DNA from: Acanthaster planci
Lineage: Eukaryota; Echinodermata; Asteroidea; Valvatida; Acanthasteridae
NCBI RefSeq assembly: GCF_001949145.1
Contig: NW_019091585.1
Location: 74,252-138,251, forward strand
Direction: 5' to 3'
Length of the DNA stretch: 64,000 bases
Shown: one piece after another, positions 13,001-23,365 of the stretch
Layout of the letters: the number at the start of each line of letters is the position of its first letter
Numbering within the stretch: the first letter of the stretch is position 1
Notes under the pieces: generated by a model
Told to the model about the DNA's origin: nothing
The model's input: only the letters and a program-made list of their open reading frames with translations
Databases searched by the model: none
Position numbers and translations under genes: made by a program

Positions 13001-13614
13001 CACATGTAAAGTGCACACTGGTGACTAATGCAGCCACTTTCAAATGACATGAATGACCATGATGACAGTTGTTGTTTACGTTACCAGTCATGCTGGTATG
13101 ATCCACTGAGAACTTTCTTCAAAACTACTTTGGTCATGATGTTGGTCAGTTTGTGGGGAACGAAGTAAAACTGTGACGGGACTATTGCCAGTCTAATATA
13201 TTGTTCTAATGGGCATTGTGGGTAACCATGCCCGGGGGTTGGAAAGATGGCTGATCATCTATGTAAATAAATCAGTCGTTTTATGTCTATATTTCTGTTG
13301 TTAATTCACAATTTCTTGTGCTCTTGTCTATACAACCTGAACAATACATCCTATGACGGAGAACTACATTGTACATGTCACACCAACAGTAGGAGAAAAA
13401 TCTGTACATTAAAACGGACACTGGCTTACCAATAATGCAGTCTGATTGTGCCCGATGCCTGTAGGTATCCGGAGTACTGTTTTGAACTTAGGGGACCCGA
13501 TAAACCAGGCAGCGACTTTACCTCGTCTGCTGTGGGCTGAGCTGAAATTGGTCCCAAGGATACTTGCATTTGCACGAAGCAAAGGAACAAAGCAACTTCC
13601 ACTGTTTTTACCAT
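949..13614 (-). CDS. CTSA: Cathepsin A-like lysosomal serine carboxypeptidase (peptidase S10), 3' end missing
   Basis: The family removes C-terminal amino acids in the lysosome; vertebrate CTSA also protects beta-galactosidase and neuraminidase. Eight exons join in consistent phase: 13430-13614, 10452-10563, 9048-9185, 8267-8425, 6025-6116, 4190-4274, 3234-3365 and 949-1097, giving 350 residues plus two bases. Residues 1-26 look like a signal peptide (hydrophobic [12 protein letters not shown]). S10 marks seen are HYWFVES (60-66), WLNGGP (78-83), ESPAGVGYS (124-132) and GESYAG with the nucleophile Ser175. A Cys-Cys pair sits at 238-239, with further Cys at 244, 254 and 279. Human CTSA is about 480 residues, so roughly 130 C-terminal residues are absent, including the catalytic Asp and His. 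The start is the ATG at 13614, which precedes the signal peptide. Oddity: the usual GGPGCSS reads GGPSCSS (Ser84). Assignment to CTSA rather than another S10 member is by similarity judged by eye. Confidence 0.9.
1098..3233. other. Intron 7 of the cathepsin A-like gene
   Basis: About 2.1 kb without coding homology. It holds scattered TACATGTA repeats, near 1659-1671, 2525 and 2753 among others, and an 8-base G run near 2556. No gene is seen in it. Confidence 0.6.
3234..3365 (-). CDS. CTSA: Cathepsin A-like exon 7 (residues 258-301)
   Basis: This exon has 44 codons and starts right after TTTTGTAG. It encodes [19 protein letters not shown], equivalent to the GLNIYNLYAPC region of CTSA, and ends at a GTATGC donor. 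The second half ([16 protein letters not shown]) is less conserved, in the part corresponding to the processed linker of vertebrate CTSA. Confidence 0.82.
4190..4274 (-). CDS. CTSA: Cathepsin A-like exon 6 (residues 229-257, cysteine-rich)
   Basis: After one base completing Arg229 the exon reads [20 protein letters not shown], matching the LWSSLQTHCC block of human CTSA. It closes with a GTAAGT donor. It has no start codon and was found by matching phase and homology in the antisense of an unrelated open frame. Confidence 0.9.
4275..6024. other. Intron 5 of the cathepsin A-like gene
   Basis: No coding signal is seen. The intron contains a fold-back element with arms at 5318-5340 and 5694-5716, and TACATGTA repeats near 5834. 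Confidence 0.6.
5318..5716. mobile_element. Candidate fold-back/MITE element in intron 5
   Basis: The left arm (5318-5340) begins GTGACTTGTCACCACAAAAT. The reverse complement of 5694-5716 begins GTGACCCGGCATGACAAAAT. The arms are largely identical and enclose about 350 bases with no open frame. No clear target-site duplication was found, so the true ends may lie outside these arms. Confidence 0.45.
6025..6116 (-). CDS. CTSA: Cathepsin A-like exon 5 (residues 199-229)
   Basis: The exon begins [10 protein letters not shown], equivalent to GLAVGNGLSS in human CTSA, and ends YYHGIIGE plus two bases of Arg before a GTGAGT donor. The acceptor is the less usual AAG. Phases agree with both neighbours. 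Confidence 0.88.
6117..8266. other. Intron 4 of the cathepsin A-like gene
   Basis: No exon is seen. It holds long TACATG runs (near 6378-6391 and 6841-6861) and a degenerate GACTC/GAGTC array at about 7545-7975. Confidence 0.6.
7545..7975. repeat. Degenerate GACTC/GAGTC repeat array
   Basis: The 430-base stretch repeats variants of GACTCGAGTCA and GACTCAAGTCA many times on both strands, including several exact TGAGTCA heptamers. The units are diverged and unevenly spaced, so this is an old simple repeat rather than a clean satellite. Confidence 0.7.
8267..8425 (-). CDS. CTSA: Cathepsin A-like exon 4 (residues 146-198, catalytic serine)
   Basis: This exon has 53 codons, is phase 0 at both ends, and is bounded by TTCCAG and GTAGGA. 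It holds [17 protein letters not shown]. Ser175 in GESYAG is the expected nucleophile and the block is intact. Confidence 0.94.
9048..9185 (-). CDS. CTSA: Cathepsin A-like exon 3 (residues 100-145)
   Basis: This exon has 46 codons, is phase 0 at both ends, and has a CAG acceptor and a GTTCAG donor. It contains [20 protein letters not shown], a strongly conserved S10 core segment, and ends NDDK, which aligns with the human sequence just before AQSNFEAL. Confidence 0.92.
10185..10357. mobile_element. Pogo/Tigger-like MITE with TA target duplication
   Basis: The left end starts CAGTCGAACCCCATTAATAA. The reverse complement of the right end starts CAGTCGAGCCTCGTTAATAA. About 19 of the first 24 positions agree. 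Both ends are flanked by TA (10183-10184 and 10358-10359), the target used by Tc1/mariner and pogo transposons. The 173-base interior has no coding capacity. It lies in intron 2 of the carboxypeptidase gene. Confidence 0.82.
10452..10563 (-). CDS. CTSA: Cathepsin A-like exon 2 (residues 62-99, oxyanion-loop region)
   Basis: The acceptor CAG precedes the single G that completes the Trp codon, and the exon then reads [20 protein letters not shown]. It ends in phase 0 before GTAAAA. It carries the GGPSCSS loop, where the family norm is GGPGCSS. Confidence 0.92.
10564..13429. other. Intron 1 of the cathepsin A-like gene
   Basis: An AT-rich intron of nearly 2.9 kb with many TACATG runs, for example near 12215-12245. 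No open frame here resembles a protein I recognise. Confidence 0.6.
12128..12250. repeat. (TACATG)n-rich cluster
   Basis: Near-perfect repeats of the self-complementary hexamer TACATG occur here, with the longest run near 12215-12241. Similar short runs occur at about 5834, 6378, 6841, 8644, 9585, 9910, 10075, 10122, 10815 and 11682. Confidence 0.85.
13430..13614 (-). CDS. CTSA: Cathepsin A-like exon 1 (signal peptide, residues 1-61)
   Basis: The exon starts at the ATG at 13614 and ends with two bases of a Trp codon before a GTAAG donor. It encodes the signal peptide, a short acidic linker and the S10 N-terminal segment with PGLSG and QYSGYL, which match the start of mature CTSA. Confidence 0.9.
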
Positions 13615-16600
13615 CTTGCTTTGAAATAAAAGCAGTAACACGTGCCTCTACGTTCTAGTACAGTGGCATAATATTAACTGATTAATCTTGTTAATAATGT
13701 TACATGTAATATTGCACTCTTTGCAATTTCTCGCTCATTAAAGCTACGTGTACATGCGGTAGGCCTAGGCCAATGTACCATTGTGTACATTTACCAACCA
13801 ACCAAGGACAAAATACTTTCGGTCGATTAGCGCCCTCCAGAGTTTATAATGCATGTATTTCGCGCGAGATTTAAATTTTATTGGCAAGACCATGGAGAAA
13901 TAAAACACAAGACGCACCCGGATTCAATTGAAAGCACAGTGCGGTACCAAAAAATTCTTAAAATCATTTTCAGACTGTTACAATCAACCCAATGTCCCCA
14001 TTATCCTTCATATGTACATTCTATCAACCCCAAATCACTGCGACTCCTCATAACCGCCGCCACCCACCCATCAGCAACGATCAAAATGCATCCTGCTGTC
14101 GATCCCTGCCGTCACCACCTTTAGGCCCTACTTACCATACCATCAACACCATCTTCAACATTATTTCTGGCAAACAAATTATTCCGATCAACATCCTATA
14201 GACCTACTTTTCCACACAAACACATACACCATCACGTTAGTTTTCAAAATTCCCCCGATGTGCGCGTGTACATGCGAAGAGCAATCTCCATGTGAACATA
14301 TATCCAATAACAAACATTACATCTACAAAAAAAACATAGTTTCCGCATCATTTTCCCGCCTACACGGCATCCTGTGTTGTGCTTGACTATCTCCATCCGC
14401 CATCTTCCCCTTGTCTTGTTTACGCCTTCTTGGAAAATCTGCCCCAGATTTACCATCAGCAGACACAAGTGCTCGCACACCTACCGTGTGCTGCCGGATA
14501 TAGCCGAAGAAGCGACCCCCCCCCCTCCCCTTGGGTCATCCCGCTATGAGCACGAGGCTGCACCATTCTTCATTGTCAACTCGCCCATTGATCCTGGCCG
14601 ACACGTGCAAAGTGATTCCAATTAAACCTGTCGTGACTCTCTTTTGCAAACTGCAAAATGTTTCTGACAAGTTGTCGTCAGATGCAATTAAATCATTAAA
14701 TCCCGTTTATCTTCCCGGGCTTGGAGGGGGGAAATCTCGCTCCTTGCGTATCAAACTGGGGGATTGCGGGGGGGGGGAGCTGGTGTATAGCCTATCGTAT
14801 CAAAATCGAAATGGGAGAACATTTACATTCGCACACCGTTAAACATTTTTGGCCTCATTTGTAGTCAACAGCTCCTTTTCACTGGTTCACAAATTGCCTC
14901 GTCATAATCATTCTGTTGTCATCTGTAGCATGCCTGCGTTGTTGCCTTAATTTGTCACACATTATCGTTAAAAAGTTACCAGATTCTTTACAAAAAATAA
15001 AAAGAACAAAAACCGGGCTCGAGGCGCATGTATAAATTATCTAAATACAACTCACTAAAGCATATTTTAAGCTGCCCACAGCTTCATGGGTTAGATTTAA
15101 TAAATTGCTGTTTTCTTACCCCCGACGAGAGTTTCACTGGTAAATATTATTCCAAGGAGTGCAACTCAAGAAGTGACTTTCTCGTCATTCGATATTATGT
15201 CAACGATTTAATATTCAGGTTGAAAACAGGCCGCGGATTAACATCAAAACTTCCCAGGAACTTTGTTCTCTCTCCTTCCATCTCTTTCTCTTTCTCTCAC
15301 TTTTTATCCCACGGATCTCGGGGTATGTTTCTTGCCGCTCCGGAGAAAATAACAAGCCTTAGACGGCCGTGCATTTGAGCGGGTATACCGAATCTGGGTC
15401 GTCCTCGCCCGGGGCTTGCTCGCGGCACGGCCCGGGTTCAGTAACCGCGCGAGGCCTTGCTGGGGCATATCTCCTCGGAGTTTAGCCTGGCTGTGCGGTG
15501 TAGTCAGATCGCAGGGCAGTGCAGACGAGCGCCAGGGGCGGCAAGGGAGAGAAATGTGGTGATACTGATTACTCTCCTTTTTCCCCTCCACGGCTTGCTG
15601 GCCGAGTGTAGATTTTCTTGCCCGATATCGGTCTTGCTCTATTTAGGCCCCACCATCATGCGAGGGGCGAAGTGTTTGAACACAGTCATTGGTCTGAATA
15701 CATGTAGTTGTTTAAATTGCAAAAAAATATATATCAAACAGAGGTAAATATAATATGATTCGGTGCAACGGATAAGTGGATGAAGCCGATCTATGACTGC
15801 TGTCATGGTAACAGGTCCTTTTCAATAAATTGATGAATTGTTTGACGCGGGCGACCTCTTTCAATCTCTACTCCCCGGGTGAACCCGATCCTATTGTCGT
15901 ATTCCCGCCGCTTGACGCTTCACAGAGAATGGTTTGATATTTATACTGTAACTTCAGTCACAACGGCACAGCGGCACTCGTCGAGTTATGTCGGTTCGTC
16001 TCGGGAGAGACAGAGAAGAGTAGCGGAGATTCGTCTTACAACTTTTAAAACAAATCTCTTCTCAGGGATGATATTCCACAGATTTGGAGGAGATCGAATC
16101 TTGGTAAATCCTTTCATTTTACGTTTTATGCGGGCTAAAACCGCGACAGGCTCCACTCCCAACCCCCCCTGAAAAATCGGAATAGTCTTTGTATCCGCCC
16201 CCTGGCATTCCTGATACGGTCAAATTAATGGCCAGCCTGGTATGGGGGAAAAAAGCAGCCTCTGGCCATTCCGCCAACTCATCTTAAGCCGGTACGTGAC
16301 CGCCTGGGGTAAACTTCATCATCCGACTGGCTTTACAGATGGAGGGGCCTTGCCAACGTGGACCGGCCGATACAGGCGCTTTTTTACAGCCAGCAACTAT
16401 TCTTCAATTTTTCGGGGGGGCTACAACCTTAAGATTTATCTGCTTGAGCAAGGCCTCCCTTATGTGCGCGTCTGTTTGTCAACCTATAGCTGTATATGGC
16501 TCCTCTTTCTTTGCAGGCCACCGACACAGCGCTTTGTTCTGCCTAAAACGCTTTGCATATTGCCCCACACTATACCTTACCAAATGTCATTGTTACATTT

Positions 16601-19600
16601 TTTAAAAACATATTCCCCAAAACACCCGGAGGACGAGAAGCTCTTGCGTTGAAAAACTAACTTTTGTACTAAACAAACTTGTTAACGTGGCTCAGCAATT
16701 GCTGAATTCAACTTGAAAAAAATGATGGATGAAAATGGCGGACTTTGCAGACATGATTTAGTTTTTGATCGGCCAGCTGGTTTGAACCCGCAAGGCAAGG
16801 ACGCTTAATGGTGAAGAAAAAATGAATGCCGTGTATGAACCAGCAGAGGGCCCAGGGCAACGCCTAAGGCCTCGCCATCTAATCCAAACAAGTTGCCCGG
16901 ACACCGCTGACTGAGGGCTCCCGTTTGAAATTTCTTTCAGAGCTTCACAATACCTCCCTTTCTCTCCCGCCTACATGACTAATACCTGCCCGAGGTGAAA
17001 AGAATGCTTTTGTGCGGGCAAAAAGGGAAGAGGTTTTGGGGGAACGGCGGGGCATGAAAAACAGACGGGCCTCGAAAATACACCTGCGACGACTTTCAGG
17101 AGAGAAACATAATCGGCCAGCATGTGTTCTACTCACTTCATCAAGGACAGATTGTTCATATAAACGAAACCTCCCCCAAAACTACTGCCCAATTACAGAT
17201 GCACTAGAATATTTAAAAGGGAGTTTGAAGAGAAACTAGTATAGTGTCATGTGGATATTGAGCGAGCAAAATTTCAACCAATGCCCTGGAACTGTATTAA
17301 ACAGTATAAACAATGAAACGTTGTATTACGCAGGGTTCCCAAAGTGGCACAATATGAAGTAGTTTCTTTTTATTCTTAGATTTGAATTATTCTGAAGTTT
17401 TCAAACCTTTGTAAAGAACCCGGTTAAAAGACCCATGAAAGAGATTAGAATTACTCTACTTCGAAAAAGTTCTGAAAAATAATTTTAAAATTAGTACAAT
17501 CCAGTTAAGCAACTTACATCACAACAATCACGGAGAAAGTTAGTTTTCTTTCCACATTTAGCAGTGTAAAGCAACTTTGATGAGGCAGTCTGTTTCTCGG
17601 TAACGAAAAACAACACAAGTGTCACCTCGACTGCCCCTTTAAATACAAGTGATGGCGCCCCATTGAGCTCGGGGCGTGGCGCTCATGTACGTTTCATGGG
17701 ACAGGAAGAGGAGGAGGCGTGGCCTTGGGCATAGGAAGAGGGAGGAAGTTTGGCTCAGAGGATGGGTGGACAGATGTCCTATTAAATATCTTGATGGTGA
17801 TTTTTTTCTCTCCGGATCTCAAAGCGGGAGGGCGCATGACGCAAAGCTTTTTTTTTTCAAGGGGACCTTGGGCATGGAACCAATAAAATGGCCGATCACC
17901 ATGTGGAACATAGGTTTTTTAACAAAACATTGAGAAATTATACACGTTCATCTTCACAATAAAAATACAGGAAACACTATTTTACTCACACACGGGCAAT
18001 GTCGATGTCATAAACACCATTTGAATGATATAACCAAAGATATGATACTTACATGTTATTCAGGCGAATGACAACACTTAGCGCCCACAAGTTTCTATCA
18101 TGTGAGACGTTCCGCTAGCATTAGCAAGGCAAGGAATTTGAACATGTAAGAATACTACACCAACAGACGTGTATATGAATAAATGGCAAGTTTCATGGGT
18201 GAAAAGATTGATTTATTCTGATAACTATATATATTCTCATAAATTTGTAATCATCAGCAGATTGCAAGAAATATTGAAAACTGATCCCCTGGAAACGTCT
18301 CTGTTTTTTTTGTAGGGCCTGACATCCAGGACTAGGGGTGCTGCATGGCAGACATATCAGACCAAAACGAAATAGATGCACAACGCTCAGAGTAGTAGAA
18401 TTATGGGATTTTTTCCTGTAAGGCCATCTACATGTTGTCATTAAGTGGTCATTATTCGGGTTGATCACTTACATGAAAGACATCGCACCGACACTTTAGA
18501 AAACTCAAAGCACGTTCCTCGCGCTGTGGACTACATGACACGACGAGCCGGAGGGGAACAACTTCGGAGGAAAAATAAGAAATAGTTCGGAGAAGATGGG
18601 AAAGAGGAACCTGGTTTTAGGGAAAAGACAGAGACACTAATGCCATCGCGATGGTAAAGTGCTTGGGATGTCCTGCAGTGATGTGAGATGAAAGCACCGA
18701 CCCGTCATCGTAAGCACAGGCAGGGGGATCAAATCTACGGAAGCGACCGACGGGGGGATCTGGCGAGTGCTGTACGGAAGATACGGTCCGATTCGCAAGC
18801 CACACGCGCTGGGATCAACCGCAGGATTACAGTCCACCAGCCTGAGCTTGATCTCTTCATGAAACGATCATAGCCAATTAATGAAACGCAGGAGGATCAG
18901 ATTACCGCCCGAACCACTCGGAGGAGGGTAGGGGAGCGAGAGATACAGACTAATTAATTCGGAACAACTGATACAGGCTCTTCCCCACAATTTCTATGTA
19001 ATACAAAGTAACATTTAATGTCTGTCTCATGCAAATGAGTGCAAATCAGCATAATGACATATATATGTACAATTCAACGCGGCTCGAAGAAAACTGCCAA
19101 TCACAGTTATAAAGTCCCTAGTCAAATGATCAAGTAACTGCCTTCTTTTTAGTCTTCTCAAATAAGCTGTCTTCACCTTTTGAAATTAGAATTAGAAAAA
19201 AATAAAGCTGAAAGTATGGTTAGTGAAAATGTTCGCCACTGACTTCGTGACTGGTCTCTGTTAATACAAATAATGTGAGTGCACTATGAGTAAAATACTA
19301 TACCAGAATATCAATTAAACTATAGATTATTGACAGACATGTTTACTTGTAAAAGAGCAAAAGTAGCAATTGCCTACTTATTTACACGCCCATCAAAGCA
19401 GTGAATTGCTACCGATTGTTTTGTTTAGCTCTGTTCTGAAAAAGGGTACAATATTACAAGCGAAGGAAATGTAATATTCAGGAAATTACCTTCTTCTCTC
19501 ACAAACTGACTCTGTAATGCAACGTCTCCTGTAGCAAGATTGAGATTTCTTTTCGTTGCGCATATTAAAATCGATAACAATTATCTCTACGATCACAACA

Positions 19601-22559
19601 TGCACTCTGAATAATATCATTTCAAAACAGCTTTTTCTTCAAGTTATACTTTGAATCGATCAAGCTCAGAAATTCTGGGACCCGTCACTTTAACGACTTA
19701 TATATCCACTACTTCACACATTTCTTACCTATTTAAACCATGGGCGGTGTTTAATAGCTCTGTGTTTAAACCAGCGGCTAAGTCCAGCGTCGAGAAACAC
19801 AAGCCACAGTCCGCCCAAATGTGCATCCCCTCAAACCTAGCAGGGAATTCAGTTATGAAAACAACTGTAAACATGTCAACAGTAAAGCCCCAACCCTCGT
19901 GAAACAAAACTGCTATATACCGAGATTGGGCATTAACATAATAATGTCAGTGCTGCTCCTGTTGAAAATAGATGCTTCATTTTGTGCTATAGTCTCTGTC
20001 ATCGATCAAAAATGACAAGCAACTACATGAATTTCTGTCACCGATGCTACAAACGAGCTGTATTCGACTTCAGAATGGTATGTGACCAGCTCATGCCACC
20101 GAGCGCGTTGGAACAAGTACCGCTTGCGTGAAGGCCTAGGTATAGAGCCTTCACAGCTCCTTCGCTGACTAACATGAAATGTTCAGATCTCAAGAAATGT
20201 GGCCATGTTTAGTGCTTATCGCTGGTTTATGGTAACATTTCCGACCCAGCCTTCTAATTCAGCGAGTGTTTCAGTGGACATTCCAAATGACACCCTTTCA
20301 TGGCAGAAACTATTGGGTTTGTACTGTAACCGAGCGACTGTCAAAGAGCAGTGGTTCCCTACAACAATAGTTATCCCAGTGTTGATCAGCAATTGGCGGG
20401 GTCCATCGCAAAATGACCAGTGGATGCGTCACCATGGTCACCGCATTCGTCCATACGCAAATTACGCGCTTCCAAAGTTTGCAGTTCGCTGATTGGACCA
20501 TCACTAGTCGTTCAGCCCATGAGCCACAACGGCCAACGACTTGCATTTCCCGTGTTTAAGGAAGTGCATGCACTCATCAATTTGAATCTGTGCGTGTATC
20601 ACAAAAGCCTCCGATGCTTCAATCGGGAATAATAACGCGGCATGGTTTACCTGTGTATAGCCTGTAAGATCAGGCCATAGAGCTGTGCTTCCTCGCTCTA
20701 TGATAAGACCAAGAAGGCAAAATGATATTCACCGACTGCCATTTTTGAAACATTCGGTCTTCAGCCAATAAGATCAACTATAGCTTTTGCATAGCTTGAA
20801 ATTAAAAGTGGCAATTTTCTCTCTGCATAAAGGTTGACACGTATGTGTCTCCCTGCTGATCTACACTGCTTCTGGACAACAGTGCAACAGTGCAGTACCT
20901 CATGCAATAATGTTCTTCCGATTCAATTATATGGATTTATCATTGCACCATCAATCCCACCGTTATCATGTCCCAAACCTTTGGGGGGAAAACAAGCGCT
21001 TTTTTTAACCCGTGGCCCTGGCGCACAAATGGATCAACAAGCAGTACACCACACAGGTCCATTTCCCACAGCCGCGAAGAAAAACACGTTTCTCGGTGAA
21101 GGAAAAACATTTACGCACAGGGTGATATCGATCCAATGTAAGGCGGAAATCCCCTCCGTATCGCGGGGGCCGATAAACATGGCTTACATTGTGAGTCATT
21201 TATGCATCCCCCTCGGATCACGGCGTTATACGGTACAGCGCACCGTGGAACTCGGCACCATGTGAAGAACTTGGACCATCTGGTAAGCGCAAGCCGTGCT
21301 TGACCGTAGATAGGCCTCTATTAGACCCTGCTATTGAGTCTACTTCAATCTGCTTTCAGAACAGCCAACAACCTTTAGACAATCCGCCTTCAAAGCGATA
21401 CAGTTTTCCATCTGCAACTCGCAAGCAGTTGAATCGTCCTCATTTTTAACAAGCAAAGTTTGGGAATTTGGTATTTCGTTGCTGATTGACGCCTTGTATT
21501 TTTGCCTATTCACTGAAGGCAATTCGTGTTTGTAAGCCGGCCGAGAAGTGAGTAGTGAGCAACACCGCTCTTATTTCGGATATAATAAAACTACATTATT
21601 AGGAGTCAACAGTTTCAAGATACGCAAATGAGAAGTTTCTTCGTTAAAGCTTCCTGTACAGAATATATGTTAAACAACTGAAACTACGTCAAATTTACTT
21701 TTATGTACATTCATAAAGCTTATATATTAATATCAATATACAATTGGTGAAATGTCAGGCATTTCAAGTGAGTGGGAAAGCGGGATTTTTTGGTTTGCAG
21801 ACAGGTGCAATTAAGGGAGGTTCTAAACTCGCACCTGAATAATTATACACTAAAGTGCATGGAGAGTCCATTATATGAGTGAAACTGCATGGTGGATCCA
21901 GTCTTGCCTCAAAAGATTAAGAAAAGCCTTACAACTTGGATCTGATTTAGCTAAAAGAATAGCATATTTTTGAATAAAATTATATCCAGGGAAACCAAGG
22001 TTTACTATTGGGTGAGCTTGGTGGAGATTCAAAATGTTGGCTTGTATCTGGCAACATGTGTTGCTGGAACAATGTATCCTTGGCGACCTTCATTTACACA
22101 TAAAGTCATGCGCGTTCCAAATACAACAGACGTTAAGAAAATCAAGTGGCAAATGTATCAGAGGTATTTCCAAGCCCAAGATCTGCGCTTTCGTACTGCT
22201 GCTTCGCCAATTTATCATATCGAAGGACTTACTAAATGACCAAACGCTGTCGTTTTGATGATTGTAATTTGGAAACGCAAACATGTCTTCTACTACCTCC
22301 TGTCACAACTTTGTTGGCAAAGTAAAATGTCTCCACATTACCATTTACCTGCACAATGGGAAGATGGAACCAAAGTTAGTTTTGTTTCATAAAGTGCCTA
22401 GGCTACATGCAGACATCTCTATATAACAGGAGAGTGTTAACGGGATAGTAGTGAAAAATTAATGTAGTGCAAGCAAGGAAGTGCTAGCCGCTGAGAGCAC
22501 TTAAGCCATTCCAACTGCGGCCTATAGTCTTTGACACTTTCCCAACACTCTTTAAGCTT
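13615..22559. other. Gene-free spacer between the carboxypeptidase and KCTD genes
   Basis: No open frame here shows a recognisable domain or spliceable chain. The left edge should contain the carboxypeptidase promoter. Patches rich in CpG occur at about 15360-15560 and 18480-18940. Long C or G runs occur near 14518 and 14769. The right part is downstream of the KCTD stop, and I found no AATAAA-type signal on the minus strand close to that stop. Confidence 0.6.
13639..13644. promoter_or_regulatory. CACGTG E-box just upstream of the carboxypeptidase start codon
   Basis: The palindrome CACGTG lies 25 bases upstream of the ATG at 13614. In vertebrates, lysosomal genes carry CACGTG-centred CLEAR elements bound by TFEB near the transcription start. 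A single 6-mer is weak evidence and the transcription start here is unknown. Confidence 0.35.
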
Positions 22560-23342
22560 CTAACATCCGGAATACTTCCGGCACATTACATACTCGCTGA
22601 ACTGGGAGCCCTCGATTCCCCCACCACTGGAGGCGATGACGACGAAGCTGCAGTGGAGCAAGCGTTGCAGCACCTGCACCGTGTTCAGCTTGCAGAAGCC
22701 GTTCAGCGGGAACCGGATGACATGGTTGGACTCCTGGGTCCAGCCGGCGCTGGTGGAGTTGCACATGACGCTGCCGACTTCCGGGAAGATCTCGTGAATG
22801 AGGACCTTGTCCCCGCTCAGGCTGATGCGCTCCCCGCAGTCGGGGGTTGTGTGCACGATAATGCATTCGTTGCCCAGCCCGTTCTCCGACTTGATTGTCT
22901 TTTCCCGAGTCTTGGTGGTGGACAGCTTGTAATTCTCCAGCGCCTCCACCATCTCGGCTATCTCAAAGAAGCGGGCCTCCTCGTAGAGTGCCTCGAACTC
23001 GGCAAAGTTGTCCGGTAGGATCAGACGAGAGGTGCGCATAAAGTTGAGGATGTGCCGGAAGAGGTGGCCGTCCCGGTCGATGAAGTAGTGCTGCTTGAGG
23101 CTGTCCAGGACGATGGGGATGGTCCCATTGAAGAGCTTGGCAAGCTTGGACTCTGGGAAGTGGGTCAACGTCTCCAAGGACGAGGTGTAGATCTGGCCCC
23201 CTACGTCAATGTGGACAGGGGCATTGAAGCGGTTGTTAGGTGCCACTCGTGGCAAGCCATGTGCATGTCCCGGCGGCGGAGTACCCGATCCCGATGGAGT
23301 CGGTGATAAAGATGACATCGTTAAGGGAGATACGGTCGGCAT
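22560..23342 (-). CDS. KCTD15: KCTD1/KCTD15-like BTB domain protein
   Basis: The product has 260 residues. Residues 1-40 are a Ser/Pro/Gly-rich leader. The BTB/T1 domain spans about 42-140 and opens [20 protein letters not shown], with [15 protein letters not shown] at 88-101. The C-terminal domain contains [10 protein letters not shown] (170-179), [11 protein letters not shown] (186-196) and HVIRFPLNG (207-215), all close to vertebrate KCTD1 and KCTD15. In vertebrates these proteins bind AP-2 (TFAP2) factors and repress them, restraining neural crest and neural border fates, and they assemble as BTB oligomers in the nucleus. The coding region is one exon. A pyrimidine tract and TAG acceptor end at 23349, seven bases before the ATG, so the 5'UTR is probably spliced. 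The tail stops at [11 protein letters not shown] and lacks the IKQEP tail of the vertebrate proteins. I cannot separate KCTD1 from KCTD15; the gene may be the single ancestor of both. Confidence 0.93.
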   Translation of the reverse strand: MPTVSPLTMSSLSPTPSGSGTPPPGHAHGLPRVAPNNRFNAPVHIDVGGQIYTSSLETLTHFPESKLAKLFNGTIPIVLDSLKQHYFIDRDGHLFRHILNFMRTSRLILPDNFAEFEALYEEARFFEIAEMVEALENYKLSTTKTREKTIKSENGLGNECIIVHTTPDCGERISLSGDKVLIHEIFPEVGSVMCNSTSAGWTQESNHVIRFPLNGFCKLNTVQVLQRLLHCSFVVIASSGGGIEGSQFSEYVMCRKYSGC

Positions 23343-23365
23343 GTACACCTACGTAATTAAAAAAA
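23343..23365 (-). promoter_or_regulatory. Splice acceptor just upstream of the KCTD start codon
   Basis: The minus strand reads a run of T, then AATTACGTAG, then GTGTAC and the ATG. This looks like a 3' splice site with the exon starting at 23348, which implies a noncoding (or short coding) first exon somewhere upstream. I could not place that exon. Confidence 0.55.

Noticed and set aside
20834-21265. 143-codon plus-strand open frame
   Set aside because: No domain, no coding-like composition and no homology I recognise; length is expected by chance in this window.
22653-23306. Plus-strand open frames antisense to KCTD
   Set aside because: They are GC-rich mirrors of the KCTD coding exon with no domain of their own.
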